Assembly (NCBI RefSeq): GCF_030272615.1
Contig: NC_081405.1
Span: 469,700,008 to 469,764,007, forward strand
Length of the DNA stretch: 64,000 bases
From: Cryptomeria japonica
Lineage: Eukaryota; Streptophyta; Pinopsida; Cupressales; Cupressaceae
Direction of reading: 5' to 3'
Part shown: piece by piece, positions 44,361 to 55,564 of the stretch
Layout of the letters: each line of letters opens with the position of its first letter
Numbering within the stretch: the stretch's first letter is position 1
Notes under the pieces: model-generated
Databases searched by the model: none
What the model was told of the DNA's origin: nothing
Seen by the model: the letters and a program-made list of their open reading frames with translations, nothing else
Made by a program: the position numbers and the translations under genes

Positions 44361-45060
44361 TCTAATAGCAGTGGTTGCAGGGCAAGTGGATAGTGGAGAG
44401 GAGAATGTTGATATTGGTAGAGAGACTACATCCATGAGCAATTCTGATGAGAGTGATGAGTCAGGATTAGGGTCATCGAGCAGTGAGGGAGATGAGGGCA
44501 GGGATGATGGTTATGATGTGGAGATGCCCTAGGCTATGGAGTCTGTAGGTGTGGAGAGAGGAGTGAGGAGGGATTGAGAGATCGAGTTAGGCGTTTAGAG
44601 GACTTGGTCGCTACTTTGTGGCAGCAACGGATGGAGGATAGAGATCAGTATTGACATGCGATGGAGGAGTTGATTGTAGAGAGGGATCAGTTGGCTACTG
44701 ATAGATATCGACTACAGAGGGAGAGAGATGAGGCAATTAGGAGAACTCAGATCACCATGGATGCATATGATCAGTTATTTAGGCTAGTGACAGAGGCTCA
44801 TAGCCAGGCAGATAGATATTTTGCTATTGCACAGGAGGCTATTTATTATTGGTAGGCTTATGAGAGAGCTATTCCTGAGGGTTAGAGGGAACCTATTTTT
44901 AGTGCTTTTATGGGGAGAAGATCGAGTCGATCTACCTCTCGACAGACTAGTAGTGGAGGAGTGATGGGTCCACCTAGAGCACCATCGGGATAGGTTGGAG
45001 TTAGTTGAGCTGCACCTACTGATAGAGGCAATATAGGTTGAGAGATTGGATATTGATGTT

Positions 45061-47539
45061 AATGTTGTAGATACAATGTATTTTGACACATTTCTATATG
45101 ATATGTTTTTTTGATGAGCTTTTGATGGTGAAATTCATGGTATAATGTTTCTTTATTATGATGAAGAATTCTATATGAATGTGATATCATGCAGTGATTT
45201 GATGTAGCTCTATGTTGTGATGCATAATGGTTGATGAAAATTGTATTATAATGCAATGGAATGATTATGGAAAATGTGATGATGTTTAATTTTGTGTGTC
45301 AAAATATGTGTTGAAGACCTTGAAAGAATTGTTAGTTGTTAGACGTAGAATAGATATAAAGCGATCAATCAATTGAGACAATCTTTGTTTATTCTAGATT
45401 TTGATGTGATAATGGATGATTTGATAGAAATTTTGATGAGAAATTCTTCATTGTTTTATTTGTAGTGCAATACATTATCATCATTGAGCCTTATTGTATA
45501 GCAATGGAGCTTATTACACTAGGGTATGAGTAACCAAGATGTATAGATATCTCATTGCAAAGAAATAAACATGTAATATATAAGGAATGAACCCTCCATT
45601 ATGGGAATTACACTAGGGGTTGAGGTATGTGTGGCATTCACAAGATGAATGCTCCTATCACAGACACCCACTAGAGCAATTGCCCCAGAACTTCATTGGT
45701 TCAAACAACAAACAACAAACAAAGAGAAGGATCATGCCCATCATGGCTTCTCTAGTCACTTTTGGACATCCTTGAGTAGCTAAAAGCAATGATCTTTGCC
45801 AATTTGATAAAAAAGAGTCAACCTAAAATAGGCAAAACTCAACAGTTAGACTGACTGTGCCTTTGCTTTGATATGTTTGATGTGATTTTGATAATGTCTA
45901 GTTTCAGAAGTTTTAGACCCCGTATAAGACCGATCTGTCTGGTTTTGAGTGTACCGATTCTGTTTAAGACAAGATGTTAATCCTGTTGATAGTTTGATAG
46001 ATCGATAGATTAGATCATTGATTAGTTTGATTGCAGACGTTTTGACAAGATGGCTGTATCCTTTGTTTAACTTTGTGTGAAGTGTTTGTTGGACATGTGT
46101 TTGGGTGTTTGATTCTTGCGATAAAATTTATTGCAAGTTTTAAATTGATATTTGAATGTTTTTTGGATTTTGTGGATCGATATTGATTATTTTTTGGATT
46201 GGATTTTGGACTTTTTCAACATGTTTAGGATTTTTTCAGGATCATTTTTGAATGTTTAGAATTTTTTCTGGGCTTTTATCTAATGTTTAGAATTTTTTCA
46301 GGGCTTTTATCTGATGTTTTGATTGATTTTGTATTTTGTGATGTTTATGGTATTTTCTCAGTTATTGTTTTTTTTTTTTTTCTAGATTTTTTCAGTTATT
46401 GTTTTTTTCAAAGATATTTTCATTTATCCCCCAAGTGAAGACCTATGATAATGGTATGCAACATGTATGAGGGGACAATGAATTTTCAATATGAATTATG
46501 GTAATGTAGGATGCATGACAAAATGCAGTTCCTATTTGAACAAGAATGAGTGTGTGTGTCTTTCATTCTTAAATGCACTAATTGGATTAAAGGTGCAAAG
46601 CATTTCAGACATAGGAGTTCAATCCATTCTTAAAAAAAAGACTTCGACCATCCAACTTAATACACCTTGTACCCAAGATTTATGAATGGAGGTGCGTAAA
46701 ACTTCTCCATCAATTCTTGAAACTTTGATCTTTCTTTTGCCCATGTGTGTGCAAGTGAGTTTATTCAGACTCTTATAACCATCAAAGACCCTTGGAACAC
46801 TATGTGGCTAGCTACATGAGTCTTTCCTACTTAAAAAACATCCTGGATAGAGCCTCGCTGCCAGGAAGCTTTTAGGGCTCCGACGAGGTTATGCATTGTA
46901 ATCTCTCAAACATTTCTCCATTGCGAGTAGGCGTCTGTAGCCCCGATGGAGTGATTTGCATGTTCCCATAGTCAAGCTTCTTTTTGTTGCACTTGTATGC
47001 ATGACATTTCAATAGTATATCATTTTTTTGTTTTTGCCTTAAGATTGACATAACACTTTTTTTTTTCTTTTTTTTTCCTGCCTTGACTTGTAAGTAATGA
47101 AACCTACTTGGGTATGACAATTACAGTGGTGCTCAAGCAGAATATTGGATTTTTCACTAGCCATATGATCAACTAGGCAATTACAATGACTTAGAGTTTT
47201 TGATTAATGTGTGAGATATAGCAAGTGATAGATTTTGGGTAACAAGACTTGATAAGGAAACCTCTACCCAACCAAGGATAAAGCTTAATCACAATGTGAC
47301 GTTGAAGATGAATGACTAAAGACCTCCTAAAGACTTCATGAATGTGTATCTAGGAAATGAGACAACCTTCATTCTTTTTAGTGTAGACAAGTGAATGACT
47401 CAGACAATCACCATGGTTTATTGATGCAACTATATGCGAAAGGGATAATGCAATGCGGTAAAGAAATATGCAAATGCAGTACTGAAAATTGAAATGAACC
47501 CACCCTTAGATGTAATATATTTTTAGGTGCATATTATTG
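45061..47539. other. Non-coding 3' region of the Tat-like element
   Basis: No coding frame recognised between the end of the antisense PMD and the end of pol. A 32-bp direct repeat (AATGTTTAGAATTTTTTC-GGGCTTTTATCT) occurs twice at about 46250-46315, and poly-T tracts occur at 46370-46382 and 47058-47077. The stretch is A/T-rich and may include LTR-proximal untranslated sequence. Confidence 0.5.
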
Positions 47540-48997
47540 ATGGGATCAGGAAGTGAATCTCCCTCCATTGTTTACAAATGATAAGTGCCATTTTCAATTA
47601 CTTTCGTTATGACAAAAGGACCTAACCAGTTAGGCTCAAACTTTCCTGGTTTTTCACATTCAACAAGGTTCCTTTGATTTTCTTTAAGAATGATATATCC
47701 TATTTCGAAGCAACGTGGGTTAACTCGTTTGTTACAACTTCTTCTCATTCTATTTCGGTAGCCTTGTAAATGGTTTAGAGTGCTTTGTCATTTTTAATCT
47801 AGGAATTCTAATTCTTGCAAATGTGCTACTCTATAGTTTTCTTCTGCGATAATGTTTTTTAGAGATACTCTTAGCGATGGCAATTCTACTTCGATAGGGA
47901 AAATGGCTTTTGTACCATAAACCAGAGAGAATGGTGTTGTACCGGTTGTCGTACGGATACTAGTTCAATCAGCCCATAGAGCTGGGTTTAGTTGGAGATG
48001 CCAATCTCGTCCACTATCTTTTACAACTTTCATTAAAATTTTCAAAATAGTTTTGTTTGTTGCCTCACCTTGACCATTGCTTTGGGGATAGTAGGGTGTT
48101 GCAAAACATTGTTGGATGTTAAATTGTTCACAAAGTTCACTCACTTGATTTTTGAAGGGTCGACCATTATCAATCACGATGCACATGGGTACCCCATACC
48201 TGCAAATGATATAATTCAAGATGAATTTAGCTATTTGTTTTCCTGTTGTGAAAATCATTGGGATTGCTTCTACCCAATTCGTGAAATATTCTATGGCTGT
48301 GAGAATAAACTTATTCCCATTAGAGGAGGTAGGATTTATTTTCCCTACAAGATCTAATCCCCATTGTGAAAATGGCCATGGTGATGTTATTGGTTGAAGA
48401 TCTTGAGCAGGTGCATGAATGATGTTCCCATGTATTTGGCATTGCTTGCATCTCTGGACATACTTGTAAGCATCCTTTTCCATTGCAGGCCAATAATAAC
48501 CTGTTCGTAACAGTGTTTTTGCTAGAGTAGGTCTAGAAGAATGTGCGGCACATATTCCATCATGAACTTCTTTTAAGGTGATTTGTGCTTCCTCAATATC
48601 AAGGCATTTGAGTAAGATGTTGTCTATACTTTTTCTGTATAAAGTATCAACAATAATTGCATGTTTTGATGATTGTCATATGAGTGCCTTCCTTTGATTC
48701 CGTGAAAGATCAGGAGGTATATATTGATGATGCATGTATGCATATATATATCTGTACCATGGAGATTCAGGTCCTACTATCATACATACATATTCAGTGG
48801 ATGGTATTTCATAAACTGGGACAATGAGTTGTTCCACTTTAAATTCAAAGCGAGTTCCATTGTTTGGCATATCCAAGAGAGATCCTACTGTTGCCATTGC
48901 ATCTACTGCCTTGTTTTGCACTCTTGGTATCTATTCAAATGTGATCTTGGTGAAGTGTTGCTTGTATTCTTCCACTAGTTGTTTATATGGTTGTAAC
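47540..48997 (-). pseudogene. Tat-like gypsy pol end: RNase H tail and integrase
   Basis: The minus strand from 48997 first reads an RNase H tail (VQNKAVDAMATVGSLL). The integrase zinc region follows with His in EVHDGICAAH and Cys in RCKQCQ. The core has WGLDLVGKI, IVIDNGRPF and SNGQGEATNKTI, so all three acidic residues (D, D, E) are still present. After 47965 the C-terminal region (TTPFSLVYG, PIEVELPSLR) continues with increasing stops to about 47540. The 5' end is cut by the LTR at 48998, which inserted into this reading. Confidence 0.9.
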
Positions 48998-50093
48998 TGT
49001 ATACACCTAAAAATGGTCTGAAGATAATTAATTGAATAAGCAATTATTTAATTAATCCTCCTTCCCAATTTAATTGAATTAATTAGCAATTTGATTAAAT
49101 TCTTCCACCCATCTACTTATTAATAAATCCAAGGATTTATTTAATAGGTTCATTTCAATAGTCCCCTTTGGTTAATTAATTCAAATTAATTAATCCCTCC
49201 CCATTTAAATTCATTTCTTCTAATCCCTAATTAATTAAAACAAATCAATTTATGAGTTGTTGAAAGTTAATTAGTTTTTTGTTATTGTTTGAATTTTTAA
49301 ATTCAAATTACCCACATGCCTCCTAACTTCTAACCACCTAACCTGACCACTTCTAAACCTAACCCATTCCATCTAACCTTGGGTTTAATTAAACCTATCT
49401 TAGCTTGCACATCCTAACCTCCTTATCCTAACCTCCTATGGTCTGGATACTCTTCCCTTGAGACACATGGCATTCTTGGGCCACATGTCCCCTTTTCTTA
49501 GACACTCGCCCTCTCATGAGCAAAGCTTCTTGACACTTGTCACCATAGAGATGGCAAATGTTCCCTTTCCTCCAAACTCTTTTCCAACCTCCTCCAATTT
49601 CACCATTGATATCTTCAGACTCAATCTTGATCGTTGATTCCTGCCACCTCACCCCTGGCCTTGGAAATCCTATAAATATCCCCTATTTTGGAGCAAATCA
49701 TCCCATCTCATTTGCATTTTAGGCATTGTTACTATAGGCATAGTATCTCTTAGCATATAATTTGAGCATTGTTATTATAGGCAATTGCATCTTAGATCTA
49801 GCTTAATTTGATCATTTTCTAGCATAATTGTTGAATCATGTAGCTTAATCATTCTCTTTTCTAGCTTAATTGCATCATTATCATTTCAAATCCTCCATCT
49901 AGGTGTAGTCAAGTCACTGGAATTTTCTTATCCAGATCTGAGAGCAAATCCACACTCGCATCTCTTAGGAGGTGATAGATCACTTTGCTATGGTTTTATC
50001 TTTCTTTTGCTTATGATTTTCTAACCATGCTTGTAATGATCTATTGAGTGTTTTGTGTTGCAGCTGTAGGTATCACACTTCACATGCACAACA
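48998..50093 (+). repeat. 5' LTR of the plus-strand Tat-like element
   Basis: It starts TGTATACACCTAAAAATGG and ends GCACAACA; 1,096 bp. A good TATA box, CTATAAATATCCC, lies at 49670-49682. The start resembles the LTR starts at 412, 25723 and 41204, so the elements share ancestry, but the interior differs. Confidence 0.85.
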
Positions 50094-50096
50094 TGT

Positions 50097-50115
50097 TGGT
50101 GCCCATCGTGGGGCC
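50097..50115 (+). other. Primer-binding-site-like sequence
   Basis: TGGTGCCCATCGTGGGGCC lies three bases after the LTR end. Similar TGGCGCC/TGGTGCC...GGGG sequences follow the 5' LTR in many plant Tat-type gypsy elements. The tRNA is not assigned. Confidence 0.7.
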
Positions 50116-52178
50116 AGAAATCTCATTTTTGGCCTCTCAAACATCATCAAATCTTCATTTCTGGCAGGGTTGGAATCAGAATCTCGTACAAGTTCCTTTT
50201 CTGGCTTGTATGAGATCCTTTGTGAACTAAAATGATAATCCATCCTGACTCCTACAAGCTTCTAAAGTGTCGTACGAGCTCTATTCTGCACTTGTAAGAT
50301 CTTGGAAATATTCTCGTACGAATAGGTAAATCACGTCGTATGACATTCTGCTTCTGTGTTTTTAAAATAGACTACATTTTTGGGGTTTAATGATTTGATT
50401 CGATTATTACTAATGCTAACCCTGGTCTGTTTGTGAGTTCCTTGGTAGCCTAACTAGTTTTTGCAATACGACTGTCAAAGATTATGCTTGTCAAAGACTC
50501 ATTGCAGAAAAACACATCATGACTACTAATGCATCTATTTTACAGGTTGCCTAGGAGGACTCAACTAAACTCTATGTCTTCTTTAATCTTTCTAGGCACA
50601 CTTGATTTTGCTAATGGAAATGAACAATCATATTTTATGTGTTTTGATGATAGGCGAGTATGCTCTCACCTTTCTTAGGCGATCAAAAAGATAGAATCAT
50701 CCTTTTCTTTCATTAGTGCATTTCTTTAGCGGGCCTGCCCTCTTGAGGAGCTAATAACTCTTAGCCATTAAGGTCGGTGAGAGGGGAACAACCTAAGTGG
50801 GAACGACAAACGCTAAGTAATCCAACCCACTATAAAATAAATGTGGTTTGATGAAAATCAAGTCAACGGTAGTGCTCAAGAATAGCTCTCCTTCATACCT
50901 TCGGGTATATCAAACCTTGGTTTTCAAGGCTGTGAGACCTCTTAATTGAGTATTATACCCCGACACACTGAACAGACCCCTTAATAGCTCCGGTTGAATT
51001 AGAATCTACCCGATTCACCTCTGAAAGGGTGATAATATTTGTGCAAGAGAGATAGTAACTCTCCCAAGATACTTGCCATATCGTGGCCCCATTAGAATTT
51101 GGAGTCGGATAATACGATGTTGAGAATCCATTGCATGAGACTTAGCGGCCATATTCTGATTAGCTATTGGGTGTGTACTTAAGTTTGCAAGAAAAGGTTT
51201 TCTCTCTCAGCCAACTTTCTTAGGTAGCGTAATGTGCTTGAAGGTCACTAAAAATATCGCGTGTTTGCTATGTATTCGTCCCTAAATCAGAAAATCAGAC
51301 ATTTAAAACGGGAAAATAAAAGCAAAACATCATACTTCATTGATCAAAATTCGGCCAAACAAAAATATTTTTCTCTATTATGTTCTTTGTCATAGGATGC
51401 ATATCGTTTGTCGTATGATCCTGTGAGAGTTTTCATACAAGCCTGTTAGCATAAAATCTTTTGTCATATGACTTATTAAGTTTTGTCGTACAAGACCTTT
51501 TGTTTATTGTTTGGCTTAGGGGGAATTGTCGTACGAGCCTGTGCTTTGTCATATGAAATTTCTTATTTGTTGTATGGGCTTATATGTATTGTTGTCTAAG
51601 GCTGCTTAAACTGTCATACGAATTTCTATCTCTGTTGGTCCAGAATTGTCTTCTTGCACATATTTTTCAGATCTGTCATATTTGCTCGGTCAATTTACAA
51701 TGATCATAAACACCCATTCTCTGACATTCTATGCTTGGATTGTCTCCTTTGTTCACTTGGTCAAGTTATCATCTATCAAATCAGACTTTAGAAATAAACA
51801 CCTCAAGATTTTCAAGTATTCACCCTCAACAAGTTCAAGATCTAAGCATCTCGAAGTGCATTATCACCCTCTTTGGTAAACTGATCACTCAAACATAGTT
51901 TCTCATTAGGATCTATCATCCTTTATCATGAAACTACAATGCTTGGTCAAAATAATCTTGTCCCACATCGTAGGATATATCATTCCTATTGGCCTTGGTT
52001 CTTATCAAATCATCATCATTGCACTCCAAAACCAAAGATCGAAAAACTTGCAAACTTTTAAACACTTGAATTATCTTTTCGTGTCATATCGCACTATCAC
52101 ATTTACCTTGACAGTTGATCACTTATCAAAACAACTTTTTGGACAATCGAATCCTAGCAAAATATCTGTAACACATGT
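50116..52178 (+). other. Long leader of the Tat-like element
   Basis: No coding frame recognised. A recurring phrase, TTGTCGTACGAG or TTGTCATATGA, appears in two clusters (about 50180-50345 and 51405-51620). The gag-like frame begins with the ATG at 52179. Confidence 0.6.
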
Positions 52179-54794
52179 ATGCCCATTTTAACTAGAGCTC
52201 AAAGACGAAGAATTGCAGAGATGGAAATCAAAACATTGGAAATAACTGAAGAGCATAGAACCATGGAACATGAAGATGAAATATAAGTTGAAGGAGAAAT
52301 AATAGAAAAAAATATCAGAGACATCAAAAAAGATCCTCAATTCGATAAATTTATGTAGAAATTATTGGAGGGAGAAAAAGAAAAATATTTCCTAATGTTA
52401 GCAAAATCTGGTGCTACACTCCCCCAAGATTTTGATGCGAACAAATTGACACAAAAGAAAAGTGATCCTCCCCCTAATAACAAACAATATGAGGATATTT
52501 TTGGTCTCAAAATGAATGACACGTCAATTCCTAGTAACACCAGAACAAATGAAGAAACTTACATTCCCAAAAGAGATGAAGTAGAAATTCTGAATAACAT
52601 TCAATTCAATGAAGATACAAGAAGGACTAGAGATGAAACAAGAAGAGATCCAAATCCTCCTAGAATACAAAATCATGGTTATGCAAGAACAAATCATGTT
52701 GATAATCCTATCACAACTCTCACACAACAACTACAAACACTGTAAATACAAATTCAAGATATGCAGAGAGGAAATGTTAGAAGATACTCACTTCAAGAAA
52801 TGTGTCCTTATCAATTCAATAGAAATCTAGACATGATACCATTTTCTATAGGTTGTGAAACTCCTAGATACAAAAAATATGATGGAAGAACTGACCCTCA
52901 AGATCATATACGAGAATTTTTCACAATGAGTATGGAGTTTGCACATGAGGATACCTACTTAATGAGATTATTTTCAAAAAGCTTAACTGGACTAGCTATG
53001 GAATGGTTCTCCAAACTTCCACTTGGAATCAGATCATTCTCAAAGTTGGTGGATAAGTTTGTTTCACAATACTCTTACAACATACAACATGAAGTAACAA
53101 TGCTAGACCTATGTAATGCCAAACAAAAGGCTGGAGAACCTTTCATGACATTTTTACAATGATGGAGATGGTTAGCTTCGCGGTATCCTCGTACAATGCC
53201 AGAGTATGAAAAAATGGACATATTCATCGACAACTTAAATGATCAAATGAGTTATTATTTAAAAATGCAAGGAAATCAAAGTTTCAAAAAAATGATTGAT
53301 AATGGAATCAAAATGGAGGAAACCATGATAAAGAAAGGCGAGTTGAAAATATACAAAGATGGAGTTCATCCTCCTAACAACAATCACAATGATAAGCCAA
53401 AGTTTTGGAATAGAAATCGTAATGTTGTCAACGATGGAATAGTGGATAACAACAATGTGAAACCAAAGCAACCGGTTTTTAATTTATCCACTCACTCAGC
53501 AGTGGCTCAACAAAACAACCATCACCAAAAAGCAACTATTAAAAATTTCTTTCAAAGGCAATTTACAAACATTGGCGAACCCCTTGGGACAACACTAAAG
53601 ACAATTCTCACAAACAAATTGATCACTTTTCTAGAAGAAAGGAACTACAAACCTCAAATAAAACCACCTTGGTGGAATGATAACTATTATTGCGATTTCC
53701 ATCGAAACAAGGGACACCACATAGATACTTGTCAACGGTTGAAACATGTCATCCAAGATTTGATTGATAATGGAGTAATAACTATGGATGGACATACAAC
53801 AAAGTAATCTAATACAACTTTTAAAACTCCACTTCCAAACTATGAGAAAGGTGAATCATCAACAAGAAATAATGGTAAGGGTAAAGCGAAGGTAATCTAC
53901 ACTCATACATATTATAATATGGTAAACATGATTGTAGTTAAAGAAAAGCAAAATCAAGAACCTACTCATGCTATCACACGAAGCAAAGCCAAAGTAGTTT
54001 TTTCGGGTCCTACAACAAACACATCATCCACTACCAAACAATAAAATCTAGTGGATCAACTACAGAAAACACCAGCACAAATATCCATCTTAGAACTTTT
54101 AAATCTTTCACCTGCACACAAAGAAATTCTTGAATGAGCATTATTAGATACAACAGTGTCCAAAGATCTTGATATCGATCAATTCCAAACCATGGTGGGA
54201 CACCTCACAACCCCTCACTACTTATCATTCACTTAAGAAGATGACATGTCCTTGCAACATCCCCATAATGCTCCCCTACATATTGAAGTCATCAATCATA
54301 AGACGCGAGTTAAACGTGTCTTAATAGATGGAGGAGCTTGCTTAAACATTTTCTCTTTGAGTCTTGTCCATGCTCTAGGTTATTCAGAAGATGCAGTTGA
54401 TCCTTGAAAAAAGATCATCATTAAAGCCTATGATGAAGAAGAACGTTCCTCTAAAGGAATTGTGATGTTACCCATCAGAGTGGGACCTTTGCAAAAAGAC
54501 ACAACATGCCAAGTTCTAGACTTAGATTTATCATACAACATACTCTTGGGAAGACCCTGGATACATGACATACAAGCTGTTCCATCAACATACCATCAGT
54601 GCTTAAAGTTTCCCTACAGTGGGCAGGAAATCACGATCTCAGTAGATTCAAATCCATTTCAATATTATAGTAATGTTAAACCAATTCAAGAAGTCATTGT
54701 TCCTCATAATAGGGAGGCATCATCTTCGAGCACACAATCCAAGGAACAATCATTTGCCTCTATTTTGTCAAGTATGGAAAAACAATGCAGCTAA
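52179..54794 (+). pseudogene. Tat-like gag and protease frame, many in-frame stops
   Basis: The frame begins MPILTRAQRRRIAEMEIKT and stays in one phase to 54794. Gag core: YDGRTDPQDHIREFF, LAMEWFSKLP and FVSQYSYNIQHEV (about 52870-53100). CCHC-type finger: CDFHRNKGHHIDTC (53692-53733). Retropepsin: VLIDGGACLNIFSL (about 54317-54360) and NILLGRPWIHDIQA (54535-54576). The catalytic Asp with Gly-Gly fits Tat-type proteases. Stops are at 52284, 52356, 52743, 53160, 53805, 54042, 54135, 54234, 54405 and 54792, with no frameshift. Confidence 0.92.
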
Positions 54795-55063
54795 GAGATC
54801 ATGGAAATGAAGAATATTTAGTATCACAATGACCACTTTCTCCTAAATCCTTTGGAAAACCATCAAATTCTAAACAACAACCAATTGTAAAATGTTTTCT
54901 GATATTTGATGGAGCATTTGTTAGTGCTGGAACCTTATCAGAGAAAACAGAAGATAAATATGTGCTACAGTGGCTATACAAGGATGAATAACTTCAACAA
55001 AAGATCAACAATGTCTGCATACCTACAAAAAATTATGGAAAAGGATTTAACATCCTCAGAAAG

Positions 55064-55564
55064 ATGGGATACACTAGAACAGGTCCAATAGGAAAAAGTA
55101 AAGAAGGTATCTCAGAACCTATCCAGCCTTACACTCAACAGGATACAGACAAAATAGGCTTAGGATATGGACAAGTTACTTTACCAGAAGACACATCTTT
55201 TAGTCAACAACAAGAGGAATATGAAAAGAGACAAGAACAACCGGCAATTGAAAGAGAAGAAACATCAACTAAGCAACAAACACAAGAAAACATGAAATGG
55301 GAAAAGAAGCAAGCTTCAAATGAACAGGAAAAACAAACTAAAAGCACCTCTCAAGTAGAATTAAATCTCAATCAAAACAAGATAGAAGCTAATATAAGTC
55401 AAGGAGATCCCATGGCAAGGTTGAAAAAACTCAATCTCAGTCTTGAAGAAGTTGAATATGAAAGAAGAAAATATATAGCAACAAAAGTTGATGAAACAAA
55501 TCAAATACTATATGAACAAATCTATAGATTGGATGCTGCAAGTGATACAGATTCTAATGAATGA
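55064..55564 (+). CDS. G-patch-like ORF of the Tat-like element
   Basis: This is a 166-residue open frame, MGYTRTGPIGKSKEGISEPI at its start, then Gln/Lys/Glu-rich sequence. A Gly-rich segment with MGY...GxG...G...G in the spacer between protease and RT is common in Tat-type polyproteins. It is in a different phase from the gag-protease frame, so a frameshift lies between 54794 and 55064, and stops occur just upstream. It is part of a dead element. Confidence 0.6.
   Translation: MGYTRTGPIGKSKEGISEPIQPYTQQDTDKIGLGYGQVTLPEDTSFSQQQEEYEKRQEQPAIEREETSTKQQTQENMKWEKKQASNEQEKQTKSTSQVELNLNQNKIEANISQGDPMARLKKLNLSLEEVEYERRKYIATKVDETNQILYEQIYRLDAASDTDSNE

Larger units (their letters stand above)
41576..45060 (+). 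pseudogene. Plant mobile domain (PMD) protein, antisense in gypsy element
   Basis: Exon 1 (41576-41653) starts MAGHRVRLHLSE. An apparent intron (41654-42074) has GTGAGT at its start and TTTTCCAAATGCAG at its end, and the frame continues in phase. Exon 2 holds PMD-type motifs: LARKTRPDGLDQCHELDLED, SIEQWHSETCSFHLPTGEV, ITLEDVWHIL, then past an inserted element TLLQTWAWENIA and VADPGS. A Glu/Val-rich repeat (44230-44360) and a charged helical stretch (ELIVERDQLATDRYRLQRE, 44664-44720) follow. Many in-frame stops (for example within 41612-41614 and the pair near 42164) make it a pseudogene. PMD proteins occur as host genes and in transposable elements. The position between integrase and 3' LTR argues for the element-borne type. 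Confidence 0.8.
41131..48997 (-). mobile_element. Tat-like Ty3-gypsy element, 3' half, with antisense PMD
   Basis: On the minus strand the pol end (RNase H tail and integrase, 47540-48997) is followed by about 6.3 kb, then a polypurine tract AAAGAGGGGCAAA (41205-41217) directly before an LTR start TGTAGACACCTAAAAAA at 41204. The LTR is cut after 74 bp, where the second gag-only copy ends. The right side is cut at 48998 by another LTR element. A plus-strand PMD sequence lies in the long region between integrase and 3' LTR. Tat-lineage elements are known to carry extra ORFs in this position. Confidence 0.8.

Noticed and set aside
41576-45060. PMD as a functional host gene
   Set aside because: Many in-frame stops, an inserted transposon and a position between gypsy integrase and LTR argue for a decayed element-borne sequence.
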